NCBI RefSeq assembly: GCF_004135285.1 | Contig: NZ_CP035494.1 | Span: 2,976,001-3,040,000 of the forward strand | Direction of reading: 5' to 3' | Length of the DNA stretch: 64,000 nt | DNA from: Microbacterium protaetiae | GTDB taxonomy: Bacteria > Actinomycetota > Actinomycetes > Actinomycetales > Microbacteriaceae | Part shown: in pieces, positions 1 through 8,932 of the stretch | Numbering within the stretch: position 1 is the stretch's first letter | Layout of the letters: the number at the start of each line of letters is the position of its first letter | Notes under the pieces: model-generated | Told to the model about the DNA's origin: nothing | The model's database searches: none | The model's input: only the letters and a program-made list of their open reading frames with translations | Translations under genes and position numbers: made by a program

Positions 1-88
1 TCCACTGTCGCGAATCGACGCCATCGAGATCCGGTCGGCTGACGGCGTCGTGTTGATGCAGCACGCGCTCGATCGCGGGGCGGAGTGA
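1..88 (+). CDS. C-terminal end of an unidentified protein (partial)
   Basis: The window opens inside a reading frame that closes with TGA at 86-88, leaving 28 codons that end in HALDRGAE. The fragment is too short to assign a family. It is followed 70 bp later by the lipoprotein gene on the same strand. Confidence 0.5.
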   Translation, partial: PLSRIDAIEIRSADGVVLMQHALDRGAE

Positions 89-158
89 ACCGAAGTCCAC
101 CCGCTCTCGTGTCACCGACGACGCCGCACTCCACGGCGGCACAGAGCGGAGGGCGACC

Positions 159-662
159 ATGCACCACATCAAAGCAGCGGCGACGGCAGGGGGTCTTGCC
201 GTCTTGTTCGCGCTCGCCGGATGCGCGGGATCATCGGGGCCGGCGGATACCGCGGGTGGCGGAGGGGCGAATGCGTATGGGCCGGCGACGTCGTCGTCCG
301 CCTCGGGCAGTGCCGTCCTGTCGACCGCCGACTCATCGCTGGGCACGATCGTCATCGACGGCTCGGGGATGACCGTGTACATGTTCGATGACGACACGAA
401 AGGCACGACCACATCGGCGTGTACGGGCACATGTCTCGTGAATTGGCCGCCGGTACTCACCGATGGGAGCGTGCCGTCGCTTCGAGGAGTGAGCGGACAG
501 GTCGGTCTCATCGACGCCGCCACCGGGAAGAAGCAGGTCACGCTGGACGGCTGGCCGTTGTACTACTACGCCGGCGATCGCCGAGCCGGAGACGTGAACG
601 GGCAGGGTGTCGGCGGCATCTGGTGGGTGCTCGGCGCGGACGGCACGGAGATCCGCGGCTGA
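159..662 (+). CDS. Secreted-repeat lipoprotein (COG4315 / Lipoprotein_15 type)
   Basis: A 167-residue predicted lipoprotein. The N-terminus has a positive start, a hydrophobic stretch and a lipobox LAGC with Cys22, so it should be lipidated and surface-anchored. A Gly/Ala/Ser linker follows. Two copies of the 'secreted repeat of unknown function' motif follow: one contains GMTVYMFDDD and a CTGTC pair, the other contains GWPLYYYAGD and ends in GIWWVLGADG. This matches the COG4315 family, found widely in actinobacteria and of unknown biochemical role. A GGAGGG ribosome-binding site lies at 147-152. It converges on fba across a shared hairpin. The family call is secure; no function can be stated. 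Confidence 0.85.
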   Translation: MHHIKAAATAGGLAVLFALAGCAGSSGPADTAGGGGANAYGPATSSSASGSAVLSTADSSLGTIVIDGSGMTVYMFDDDTKGTTTSACTGTCLVNWPPVLTDGSVPSLRGVSGQVGLIDAATGKKQVTLDGWPLYYYAGDRRAGDVNGQGVGGIWWVLGADGTEIRG

Positions 663-668
663 AATGAG

Positions 669-696
669 GGATGCCCCGGCTCGCGCCGAGGCATCC
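669..696. terminator. Bidirectional terminator hairpin between lipoprotein gene and fba
   Basis: An inverted repeat with a 12-bp stem, one mismatch and a TCGC loop fills the 49-bp gap between two convergent genes. A short T-containing stretch follows on the plus strand. Position and symmetry suit a shared terminator. Confidence 0.6.
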
Positions 697-711
697 TTCA
701 TCGTCGTCAGA

Positions 712-1740
<1,029 letters not shown>

Positions 1741-1914
1741 GGCGTGCGCTCCTTGGTCGTAGGTGGGTCGACTCCTCACTCTAGCGAAGGGGCTGGCGCG
1801 CGAGCAGGGGGCGTCGGCGTGCACAGAGCAGGTCCGTGTGACAAGACGGAAAGAAATGCATCTTCTTCCACCGAGTGTGGTGTGAACTGGGACGATTTCT
1901 GCGCGGCACGCAGA

Positions 1915-1920
1915 TATGGT
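1915..1920 (+). promoter_or_regulatory. Probable leaderless -10 box of glpX
   Basis: TATGGT fits the actinobacterial TANNNT -10 consensus and ends 6 nt before the glpX ATG, the spacing expected when transcription starts at the first codon. No convincing -35 box was seen. Confidence 0.45.
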
Positions 1921-1926
1921 GGGCAC

Positions 1927-2952
1927 ATGGTGAGTCTCACGGCCGACATGAACAATCCCGCTCCTTCCGATGCATCCGGGCACGCAGCGCCGCTGCGTCC
2001 CGACCGCAACCTTGCGCTCGAACTCGTTCGGGCCACCGAGGCCGCGTCGATCCGCGCGGTGCCCTTCATCGGCCGGGGCGACAAAGAAGGTGCCGACGGG
2101 GCGGCCGTCGACGCCATGCGCGCGTTCATGACGACCGTCAGCTGCGACGGCACCATCGTCATCGGTGAGGGTGAGAAGGATCACGCTCCGATGCTGTTCA
2201 ACGGAGAACAGGTCGGCAACGGCCGGGGCCCCAAGTGTGACATCGCCGTCGACCCGATCGACGGCACGACGCTGACCGCGGCCGGACGCAACAACGCGCT
2301 GTCGGTGATCGCCGTCTCTGATCACGGCACGATGCTCGACGCCTCGAGCGTCTTCTACATGGACAAACTGGTGACCGGGCCGGCCGGCGTCGGCGTCGTC
2401 GACATCCGTCTGCCCATCGGTGAGAACATCCGGCTGCTGGCCAAGGCGCTCGGCAAGCCCGTCGACGAGATGGTCGTCTCGGTCCTGCACCGTCCCCGTC
2501 ATGAGAAGCTCATCGCCGAGATCCGCGAGGCCGGCGCGGGCACCCGGTTGATGACTGACGGTGACGTCGCCGGCGGTATCAACGCCGCCCGCTACAACGC
2601 GCGCACCGACATGTGCGTGGGAGTCGGTGGAAGTCCGGAGGGCATCGTCACCGCGTGTGCGATCAAGGCGCTCGGGGGACACATCCAGGGGCGGCTGTGG
2701 CCGCGCGACGATGACGAGAAGCAGCGCGCGCTGGACGCCGGCCTGAAGGTCGACGGATACGTGTACGAGGCCGATGAACTCGTGCAGGGGAACAACACGA
2801 TCTTCGTGGCGACCGGCGTGACCGATGGCGGACTGGTGGCCGGGGTACGTCGTGACGCGAATTACGTCTACACCGAGAGCGTGGTCTTGCGCGGAGTCTC
2901 TGGAACACTGCGCCGTATCTCCTCGGAGCACCTCGTCTCAAAGTGGCTCTGA
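1927..2952 (+). CDS. glpX: Fructose-1,6-bisphosphatase, class II
   Basis: A 341-residue GlpX-type phosphatase that hydrolyses fructose 1,6-bisphosphate to fructose 6-phosphate in gluconeogenesis. Visible landmarks are GEGEKDHAPML around residues 80-90 and DPIDGTT at about 109-115, both metal and phosphate-binding signatures, plus GGSPEGIVTACAIKALGG. The frame is open from 1744, but the conserved protein begins near the ATG at 1927, which has a TANNNT box 6 nt upstream. A second in-frame ATG at 1948 is possible. It is the only bisphosphatase type seen here, as is usual in actinobacteria. Confidence 0.94.
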   Translation: MVSLTADMNNPAPSDASGHAAPLRPDRNLALELVRATEAASIRAVPFIGRGDKEGADGAAVDAMRAFMTTVSCDGTIVIGEGEKDHAPMLFNGEQVGNGRGPKCDIAVDPIDGTTLTAAGRNNALSVIAVSDHGTMLDASSVFYMDKLVTGPAGVGVVDIRLPIGENIRLLAKALGKPVDEMVVSVLHRPRHEKLIAEIREAGAGTRLMTDGDVAGGINAARYNARTDMCVGVGGSPEGIVTACAIKALGGHIQGRLWPRDDDEKQRALDAGLKVDGYVYEADELVQGNNTIFVATGVTDGGLVAGVRRDANYVYTESVVLRGVSGTLRRISSEHLVSKWL

Positions 2953-3062
2953 ACTGACTCCGGGTGCTGCGCGCCCGCGCCGTTGCCGGGCAACGCCGGT
3001 TCGACGTGGGAGAATAGAGCCGCCCGCACGGGCGCAGCATCCGTCAGCAAAGGGAGCCGGTC

Positions 3063-3314
3063 ATGGACGTTCGCAGCGGCGCACCCTCGTCGGAACCCCC
3101 CGCCCACACGGGCGCGCATGCCGTCGTCGCTGACGCTCTGTCGCGCACCGGCTCGCATCCGAAGATCGAGGTCGACCCTGCCCGTCGCCCCGACGTGCTG
3201 TTTCGCAAGCGCAAAGAAGAGGGCGAGGTGGTCAGCGCCTGGTGGATGATCGGCGCCTTCGTCGTCGTCTCGGGTGTGGCCATCGTGCTCTTCCGCTTCA
3301 TTCCGGGCGGCTGA
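3063..3314 (+). CDS. Small single-span membrane protein, unknown
   Basis: An 83-residue protein with a polar N-terminal 55 residues, then one strong hydrophobic segment (about residues 58-80) and a short FIPGG tail. There is no signal cleavage site, so it is probably anchored by its C-terminus. AGGGAG lies 7-8 nt before the ATG. Its last 17 bp overlap the 3' end of convergent rmuC. I do not recognise the family. Confidence 0.6.
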   Translation: MDVRSGAPSSEPPAHTGAHAVVADALSRTGSHPKIEVDPARRPDVLFRKRKEEGEVVSAWWMIGAFVVVSGVAIVLFRFIPGG

Positions 3315-4575
3315 CGCCTTCGAGTCGCTCGCGGACCTCGCCGAGATCGGCGGGCGCCAGAGGCACGCCGTCGATGAGTTCGGGTGCGGTGAGCCGCCGG
3401 GTCGTCTTCTCGATGACGGATGCCTCGCCCAGCGCATCGAGCTTGGTCTGATCAATGCCGGGAAAGCGTCGCGCGCTGACCAGCACTCGCGTCTCGAGCG
3501 ACCCGGCGAAGCGGTTGTAGGTATCGACGGTGCGCTCGATGGCCTTGCGCAGATCGTCGGCATGGCCGGCGAGCAAGGACAGCCGGCTGTACAGCTCGTT
3601 GCCGAGGTCGAAGAGCGCCCGCGCCTCGTGCGAGACGTCTTGCTGGGTCCACGTGTACGCGACGGTCTTCAGCACGGCCCAGAGGTTGACCGGTGAGGCG
3701 AGCGCCACGCGCTTGCCGAAGGCGTAGTCAAGAAGCGTCGGATCGTCATCCAGGGCGGCGGCGAGCAGCGACTCGCTGGGCAGGAAGCAGATGACGAACT
3801 CGGGGCTTGAGGTCATTCCCGCCCAGTACGTCTTGCGTGCGAGGGCGTCGATGTGTGCACGGACGGCCTTGACATGCTTACCCATCAGCGTGGCGCGGCG
3901 CGCTGCTTCTTCACCCGCGGCGGTCACCGGTATCGCGCTGGCCTCGAGGTAGGCATCCAAGGGAACCTTCGCATCGAGGGCCAGGGCCTTGTCGCCGGGA
4001 AGGCGGATGACCATGTCGGGGCGCCCTGCGCCCGCATCGGAGGTGATCGATGTCTGCACATCGAAATCGACGAAACGGATGAGACCGGCCGCCTCGACGA
4101 CGCGGCGCAGCTGCGTCTCGCCCCAGACACCGCGCGTGGTGCCCGAGCGCAGTGCGCCGGCGAGCGACTCGGTCGTGGAGCGCAGGGCCTCTTCGACCTC
4201 GTTGGTGCGACGCAGCTGCTCGGCCAGGGTGCCGTACTGGCTGTGTCGATCACGCTCGAGCACATCGACCTTGTGGCCCATCTCTTGCAGCGTCTCGCGC
4301 ACCGGCTCGAGCGCACGCAGAACCGACTGCTCGCGGCGTTCGCGCTCATCGCGGGCGGCTTGATCGGCACGGGCCTGCTCGGCGAAACCACGGTGCAGAT
4401 CTTCCTGCCGCGCGAGCTGTTCGCCGAGGCTGTGTGCCCGGCTCTCGGCCGCTGCGGCGCGAGCGATCAGCTGTGCGCGCTCATCCGCTCCGCGTAAGGC
4501 GCGCAATGCCCCGCCGGCGAGTACCCCGGCTATGAGGCATCCAATACCGATCACCGCAGCCCAGAAGAAGTCCAT
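3298..4575 (-). CDS. rmuC: DNA recombination protein RmuC
   Basis: A 425-residue RmuC-family protein, implicated in other bacteria in limiting recombination between inverted repeats. The order is typical: an N-terminal membrane segment (about residues 5-25), a long Ala/Arg/Glu-rich coiled coil to about residue 130, then the conserved nuclease-like core with RGVWGETQLRRVVEAAGL, RPDMVIRLPG and LALDAKVPLDAYLEA. Asp and Lys in DAKVPLDAY resemble a PD-(D/E)XK active site. Length is normal. The ATG at 4573-4575 opens directly into the membrane segment. Confidence 0.92.
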   Translation of the reverse strand: MDFFWAAVIGIGCLIAGVLAGGALRALRGADERAQLIARAAAAESRAHSLGEQLARQEDLHRGFAEQARADQAARDERERREQSVLRALEPVRETLQEMGHKVDVLERDRHSQYGTLAEQLRRTNEVEEALRSTTESLAGALRSGTTRGVWGETQLRRVVEAAGLIRFVDFDVQTSITSDAGAGRPDMVIRLPGDKALALDAKVPLDAYLEASAIPVTAAGEEAARRATLMGKHVKAVRAHIDALARKTYWAGMTSSPEFVICFLPSESLLAAALDDDPTLLDYAFGKRVALASPVNLWAVLKTVAYTWTQQDVSHEARALFDLGNELYSRLSLLAGHADDLRKAIERTVDTYNRFAGSLETRVLVSARRFPGIDQTKLDALGEASVIEKTTRRLTAPELIDGVPLAPADLGEVRERLEGVSRPE

Positions 4576-4622
4576 GTCGACATCATGACCCAGGCCTCCG
4601 ACATCGCGTTCTCGCCCTTCAA

Positions 4623-4771
4623 GAAAGCGGAGCTTTCGCGTCGGGCTTCGGGGAGCCGGGCCGAGCCGAGCCCAGCCCAGCCCTCGGCCGAGCCGAGGAG
4701 ATCTGCGCAGGAGAGGAGGGTTCTGCCCGATTCGGCCCTCGCTTCGGCCAATCTCCTCGGCCGAGCCGAGG
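4623..4771. repeat. Cluster of three inverted repeats in the rmuC-exonuclease spacer
   Basis: The 198-bp gap between rmuC and the exonuclease gene holds three perfect hairpins. GAAAGC/GCTTTC pair at 4623-4637. The 17-bp palindrome cctcggccgagccgagg occurs at 4682-4698 and again at 4755-4771. The last lies 2 bp past the exonuclease stop codon and could be its terminator, although no T-run follows. The two identical palindromes are flanked by agat/atct, so the whole segment is itself nearly symmetric. No gene is visible. Confidence 0.55.
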
Positions 4772-4773
4772 TC

Positions 4774-5376
4774 TTATGCCGCGAAAACCGGCTCGCGCGC
4801 GGGCACCGTAACGTCGATCGTCTTCACTCTCAGCCCGTGCGCGCCGGCGAGCGCATGGAGGTCGGCGGCATCGACGCGCCGTGCCGCATCGATGATGATG
4901 TGAGCACACGCCATCGCATCGGCCGTGGCCTCGTGGTGCGTGAAATCGGTGAACCCGGCTGCAGCCGCCGCCGAGGGCAGCCGATACGAGGGCAGGTCGT
5001 AGGCCCGGCGCGCCAGCTGCAGGCTGCACAGGTATCGGTACGGCGGGCACAGCTGGCCGGTGGCCTCGCACGCGCGCCGCAGCACCGACATGTCGAAGCC
5101 CGCGTTGTGCGCGACGAGCACGTCGGCACCCGCGAACGCCGCGATGTCGCCGAGTTGCTCGCTCCACGTCTTGGCGTGCGCGACGTCGTGTGGTCGGATG
5201 CCGTGGATGCCGATGTTCACGTCGAAGAACCGGTCATGGCCGGCCGGCGGTCGGATGAGCCACCCGGTCTTGGCCACCACGGCGCCCGCACGCACACGCA
5301 CCAGGCCCACCGCACACGCCGACGCACTGCTGGAGTTCGCCGTCTCGAAATCGATCGCAGTGAAATCCAGGGCCAC
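4774..5376 (-). CDS. DnaQ-like 3'-5' exonuclease (DEDDh family)
   Basis: A 200-residue exonuclease of the DNA polymerase III epsilon superfamily. Exo I is FTAIDFETA (metal-binding Asp and Glu), Exo II is VAHNAGFDMSVL and Exo III is HEATADAMACA, giving the DEDDh set. The frame is open to 6048 but lies antisense to the methyltransferase there. I chose the GTG at 5374-5376, which yields VALDFTAIDFET, the common start of this family. Related proteins are annotated as exonuclease domain proteins and are distinct from the replicative proofreading subunit. It is divergent from the methyltransferase gene. Confidence 0.85.
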   Translation of the reverse strand: MALDFTAIDFETANSSSASACAVGLVRVRAGAVVAKTGWLIRPPAGHDRFFDVNIGIHGIRPHDVAHAKTWSEQLGDIAAFAGADVLVAHNAGFDMSVLRRACEATGQLCPPYRYLCSLQLARRAYDLPSYRLPSAAAAAGFTDFTHHEATADAMACAHIIIDAARRVDAADLHALAGAHGLRVKTIDVTVPAREPVFAA

Positions 5377-5455
5377 GACCCCACTCTCGCCCGGCGCGCG
5401 CTGCCAGACGGTGAGGCGCGCCGGTGTCGGCCGGGGCGCGTCGTAGGCTCGTGAC

Positions 5456-6205
5456 ATGGCCACGCGCGAAGAGATGTCACGGTCGTTCGGCGGTGCTGCT
5501 GACGTGTATGAGACAGGGCGGCCGCAGTACCCGGCCGAGGCGGTCGAGTGGATGCTGCAGCCCGTGCGCGGCGCCGATGGCCTGGTGCGCGTGGCCGATG
5601 TGGGCGCGGGCACCGGCAAGCTCACGCGTGCGCTCGTCGACGCCGGCGCCCAGGTGGTCGCCGCAGATCCGGATGCCGCGATGCTCGCCGCGCTGCGCGG
5701 TGGCCTGCCGGGCGTGACGACGTATGTGGGGACGGGGGAGTCGTTGCCGCTACCGGATGCCGCATTCGATGCAGTCGTCTTCGGCCAGGCCTGGCACTGG
5801 GTCGACCCGGTGGCAGCCTCAGCCGAAGTGGGCCGCGTACTGCGACACGGCGGCGTGCTCGGGCTCGTGTGGAACATCCGGGACACTGACGTGCCGTGGG
5901 TGGTCGAGCTCGGCGAGATCATGCACGGCAGCAACGCCGAGATCATGATGGCCGAGGGCGGGCCCGAAGTGAGCGCTCCCTTCGATGGTCTCGAGTCCCG
6001 CTCGTGGCGGTGGGCGCGCCCGATGACCCGAGAACAGCTTTTCGACATGGCGCATTCACGCAGCTATGTCATCACGGCAGAGCCGACCGAGCGTGAGCGC
6101 ATCGACCGTGAGCTTGGTGCGTTGTTCGACCGGATCGGAGCGGTCGGCGATGCGCCGGTTGACCTGCCGTACGTGACCACGGCGTTCCGCGCGCTCCGGC
6201 CATAG
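5456..6205 (+). CDS. Class I SAM-dependent methyltransferase (UbiE/Methyltransf_11 type)
   Basis: A 249-residue protein with the Rossmann methyltransferase fold: VADVGAGTGKLT is motif I (SAM binding), VVAADPDAAML is motif II and FGQAWHWVDP is the post-motif region typical of the Methyltransf_11 group. The N-terminal ARSFGGAADVYE-like opening (here SRSFGGAADVYE) is shared with many actinobacterial relatives. The substrate cannot be told from sequence. TAGGCT at 5444-5449 lies 6 nt before the ATG and fits a leaderless promoter. It is divergent from the exonuclease gene and upstream of ychF. Confidence 0.88.
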   Translation: MATREEMSRSFGGAADVYETGRPQYPAEAVEWMLQPVRGADGLVRVADVGAGTGKLTRALVDAGAQVVAADPDAAMLAALRGGLPGVTTYVGTGESLPLPDAAFDAVVFGQAWHWVDPVAASAEVGRVLRHGGVLGLVWNIRDTDVPWVVELGEIMHGSNAEIMMAEGGPEVSAPFDGLESRSWRWARPMTREQLFDMAHSRSYVITAEPTERERIDRELGALFDRIGAVGDAPVDLPYVTTAFRALRP

Positions 6206-6229
6206 GCCGGGTCGCGGCATCCGCCCCCG

Positions 6230-6235
6230 TAGACT
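6230..6235 (+). promoter_or_regulatory. Probable leaderless -10 box of ychF
   Basis: TAGACT matches TANNNT and ends 8 nt before the GTG at 6244. This supports that start over the ATG at 6238, which lies only 2 nt after the box. Confidence 0.4.
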
Positions 6236-6243
6236 GGATGCCC

Positions 6244-7314
6244 GTGGCCCTCACCATCGGAATCGTCGGACTGCCCAACGTCGGCAAGTCCACCCTGTTC
6301 AACGCCCTGACCCGCAACCAGGTGCTCGCGGCGAACTACCCGTTCGCGACGATCGAGCCCAACATCGGGGTGGTGAACCTGCCTGACGCGCGGCTGGATC
6401 GACTGGCCGAGCTGTTCCACAGCGAACGGATCGTGCCCGCGACAGTGTCGTTCGTCGACATCGCGGGTATCGTGCGCGGCGCGAGCGAGGGTGAGGGGCT
6501 GGGCAACCAGTTCCTCGCGAACATCCGCGAGGCCGATGCCATCGCGCAGGTGGTGCGCGGGTTCTCGGACGACGACGTGGTGCACGTCGAAGGCGGGGTC
6601 AACCCGCGCAATGACCTCGAGACGATCGGCGCCGAGCTCATGCTGGCCGATCTGCAGACCATCGAGAAGGCGCTGCCGCGGTACGAGAAGGAAGTCAAGG
6701 GCAAGCGGCTCGATCCTGCTGTTCTCGAGGCTGCCGTGGCAGCCAAGGATGCTCTGGACCGTGGTGTGCTGCTCTCGGCAGCGGGCGTCGACCTTGCCCC
6801 GATCAAGGAACTGGGGCTGCTGACGGCCAAGCCCTTCATCTTCGTGTTCAACGTTGATGAGGCGGTGCTGACGGATGCCGCGCGCAAGGCTGAGCTCGAG
6901 GCGTTGGTGGCTCCCGCGCACGCGGTGTTCCTCGACGCGAAGATCGAGTCTGAGCTCATCGACCTCGACCCGGAGGACGCGAAGGAACTGTTGGAGTCGA
7001 CCGGGCAGGACGAGTCGGGGCTGGACCAACTCGCCCGGATCGGGTTCGACACCCTTGGGCTGCAGACGTATCTGACAGCCGGCCCGAAGGAGGCCCGCGC
7101 CTGGACCATCGGCAAGGGGTGGAAGGCGCCGCAGGCGGCGGGAGTCATCCACACCGACTTCGAGAAGGGCTTCATCAAGGCCGAGGTCATCTCGTTCGAA
7201 GACCTGGTCTCACTGGGGTCGGTCGTCGAGGCACGTGCGCACGGCAAGGCGCGCCTGGAGGGCAAGGACTACGTCATGCAGGATGGCGACGTGGTGGAGT
7301 TCCGCCACAGTTAG
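6244..7314 (+). CDS. ychF: Redox-regulated ATPase YchF (Obg-family P-loop protein) with altered C-terminus
   Basis: A 356-residue YchF/OLA1 protein, an ATP-binding member of the Obg group that associates with ribosomes. The GTG at 6244 gives MALTIGIVGLPNVGKST, the conserved start. NYPFATIEPNIGVV, DIAGIVRGASEGEGLGNQFL, the FVFNVDE region in place of the GTPase NKxD, and the C-terminal TGS-like domain (GWKAPQAAGVIHTDFEKGFIKAEV) are all present. The oddity is the end: the family normally finishes EFRFNV, whereas this protein reads GDVVEFRHS-stop. A copy encoding QEGDVVEFRFNV-stop lies downstream at 8861-8899, so the native last codons appear to have been displaced by an insertion. Confidence 0.95.
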   Translation: MALTIGIVGLPNVGKSTLFNALTRNQVLAANYPFATIEPNIGVVNLPDARLDRLAELFHSERIVPATVSFVDIAGIVRGASEGEGLGNQFLANIREADAIAQVVRGFSDDDVVHVEGGVNPRNDLETIGAELMLADLQTIEKALPRYEKEVKGKRLDPAVLEAAVAAKDALDRGVLLSAAGVDLAPIKELGLLTAKPFIFVFNVDEAVLTDAARKAELEALVAPAHAVFLDAKIESELIDLDPEDAKELLESTGQDESGLDQLARIGFDTLGLQTYLTAGPKEARAWTIGKGWKAPQAAGVIHTDFEKGFIKAEVISFEDLVSLGSVVEARAHGKARLEGKDYVMQDGDVVEFRHS

Positions 7315-7328
7315 GCATCAGGTAGAGG
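7279..7328 (+). repeat. ychF-tail repeat, copy A (in-frame end of ychF plus insert side)
   Basis: Bases 7279-7304 match copy C (8861-8886) at 25 of 26 positions. From 7305 on the sequence instead resembles copy B, sharing ccacagt(t/c)aggcat and a downstream agagg. Copy A is therefore a junction: ychF on the left, insert-specific sequence on the right. Confidence 0.75.
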
Positions 7329-7337
7329 GGAGTCGCA

Positions 7338-8141
7338 GTGTTCTCAGTCCTTGCGCACTACACCAGCGGTACTGGCGTCCGTGGCATCGTCGAAGGAAAG
7401 TCGCTGTGGGCTAGCCACGTCGCCTTCCTCAATGATGCCTCGGAGTTTGAGTACGCGTTCACTCTCGCTCGCGAGATCATCGAGAGAATCAACTCGCTCC
7501 GTGAAGACTGGGCCCCGCGGTATCCGAAGCTCGCCGAACTCATCACTCACGAAAGCACGCACCTTGAGCGGGGGAGTCTCCCGGACGTCTTCGTGACATC
7601 TCTGACGACGAAGACAGAAGATCTCAGTCAGTGGCGGGGATACACAAGCGCCGGCGACGGATACACGGTTCTATTTGACGCTGAGAAGCTCCGGGACCAC
7701 GCAAACGCTCTGGGCTGGCGCCTCGTTCCGGTCCAGTACGAGGGCAGCGGCGCGGTCGCAGCCGTGGTTGAAGCCACCTTTCGAAAGCTAGACGACGGCA
7801 TATACGCTGACGCCGAGTCTGCATTCCGTGGGTTCCAGGATGTGCTGTTCGAGGTGGCTCCTACTCTGAAGCACGATGCATTCGATGCCGAGCAAGAGTG
7901 GCGCTTGATCTCGCCGCCCGACGTTGACCCGACGGCGATCAAGTGGCGCTCTGGTGCGAGTTTTCTAGTGCCATATCTTGAGTTCCCGTTACCGCAAGCA
8001 GACTCCGGCGTCATCGTGGGGTTCGGGGTCGGTCCGGGGCCGAACGGTGATCTTGCGAGCTCGGCACTCCTGAAGTACATCAACCAGATGGGCCACCACG
8101 TTGGCGTTGGGATGCCGGGTATCCCTTTCCGCCCCTGGTAG
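7338..8141 (+). CDS. DUF2971 family protein
   Basis: A 267-residue protein with the DUF2971 hallmarks: an N-terminal LAHYTSGTGVRGIVEGKSLW followed by ASHVAFLNDASEFEYAF, and a mid-protein LSQWRGYTSAGDGYTVLFD. The family is of unknown function and often sits in accessory or defence-associated regions of other genomes. A GAGGGGA ribosome-binding site lies 7 nt before the GTG at 7338. It is the only gene between ychF-tail copies A and B. AT-richer codons are used more than in ychF, which fits acquisition. Confidence 0.8.
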   Translation: MFSVLAHYTSGTGVRGIVEGKSLWASHVAFLNDASEFEYAFTLAREIIERINSLREDWAPRYPKLAELITHESTHLERGSLPDVFVTSLTTKTEDLSQWRGYTSAGDGYTVLFDAEKLRDHANALGWRLVPVQYEGSGAVAAVVEATFRKLDDGIYADAESAFRGFQDVLFEVAPTLKHDAFDAEQEWRLISPPDVDPTAIKWRSGASFLVPYLEFPLPQADSGVIVGFGVGPGPNGDLASSALLKYINQMGHHVGVGMPGIPFRPW

Positions 8142-8202
8142 GTGGCGGACCCAGGTCTTGCCCCGCCGGACAGCGTCGAACATCTATCTGCACGAACAGT
8201 AC

Positions 8203-8240
8203 GTCGTGGAGTTCCGCCACAGTCAGGCATTTGGCAGAGG
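8203..8240 (+). repeat. ychF-tail repeat, copy B
   Basis: It encodes VVEFRHS in the same register as the ychF end, and the insert-side bases ccacagtcaggcat resemble copy A. It lies 62 bp after the DUF2971 stop. Together with copy A it marks the left edge of two successive cassettes of related type. Confidence 0.7.
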
Positions 8241-8250
8241 CGACACGCTG

Positions 8251-8817
8251 CTACCGTGCGCTGGGCAGGTCAAAGGGTGCTTCCCATTTCTCGCGCTCAA
8301 AGAGCTCATTCAGGGGCATGGCGAGCGCCTCGACCATTTCCGGGTGTTCCGCGAGGTCGTTTATCCGCATGCCGATTGCGTGAAGGTTGAGAATGTGTGT
8401 TTCAGGCCAGGCGACATCTCGCCGAACTGCAACCAGGAAATCCGCCATGAGTCGCATGATGACCAACGTTGGGGGCGACGAGTTCGCTGCAGTGCGATAC
8501 CTGTAGAAGGCCTCAACGACCTCATCTGACCCCCAAACTGTGACGAAGGTTTGGAAGTCAGCGATCACGTCCTCAAGCTTCTTGGTCGCCGCAGCATTGC
8601 GCGAGGGGGTAAGCATGTCGCCCAAAGTCTGTAGAAACGGCTGGTAGAGCTCGTACTTCTTCTGGGCGACTCGGTCTTCTAACGCTCGAAGTCTGGCCGA
8701 TTCGTGTTCGGCGCGTTGAGCGCGACGGGCTGATTTTGAGGCCCAGAGCGCGGAGAAGATGGCAACAGCCGCCGGTATAACCAGTGCCACGATCTGCAAC
8801 CACAGGGGGAGTGTCAT
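8251..8817 (-). CDS. Membrane-anchored hypothetical protein
   Basis: A 188-residue protein with one N-terminal transmembrane segment (about residues 4-26), a short basic/charged helix (KSARRAQRAEHESARLR) and a soluble, mostly helical remainder ending in KWEAPFDLPSAR. I do not recognise a named family. It is the only gene between ychF-tail copies B and C and is transcribed against its neighbours. The context suggests an acquired cassette. Confidence 0.65.
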   Translation of the reverse strand: MTLPLWLQIVALVIPAAVAIFSALWASKSARRAQRAEHESARLRALEDRVAQKKYELYQPFLQTLGDMLTPSRNAAATKKLEDVIADFQTFVTVWGSDEVVEAFYRYRTAANSSPPTLVIMRLMADFLVAVRRDVAWPETHILNLHAIGMRINDLAEHPEMVEALAMPLNELFEREKWEAPFDLPSAR

Positions 8818-8860
8818 GCTTCTGAGTGTGACATGGAGTCCCGGACCGCATAGGTAATGT

Positions 8861-8899
8861 CAGGAAGGCGACGTGGTGGAGTTCCGGTTTAACGTATAA
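8861..8899 (+). repeat. ychF-tail repeat, copy C (intact native-type YchF C-terminus)
   Basis: It reads in frame as QEGDVVEFRFNV followed by TAA, the canonical C-terminus of YchF, but has no start or upstream domain. Its first 26 bp repeat the last codons of ychF with one mismatch. This is the best candidate for the displaced original ychF 3' end. Confidence 0.75.
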
Positions 8900-8926
8900 C
8901 GTTATTGACGCTCTGCGTTATACAGT
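8891..8926 (+). promoter_or_regulatory. higBA operator/promoter
   Basis: Two inverted half-sites, GTATAACG (8894-8901) and CGTTATAC (8916-8923), form a perfect 8-bp dyad. A second small palindrome AACGT-ATA-ACGTT occupies 8891-8903. TACAGT (8921-8926) is a -10 box ending 6 nt before the higB GTG. The dyad overlaps both the -10 box and the end of the ychF-tail copy C, as expected for HigA autorepression. Confidence 0.6.
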
Positions 8927-8932
8927 GCTCGT

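Noticed and set aside
1741..2931. Long open frame extending fba upstream, up to 739 residues in total
   Set aside because: The added 397 residues are antisense to glpX and have the Arg/His/Asp-rich composition of a GC-driven shadow; conserved aldolase sequence starts at 1740.
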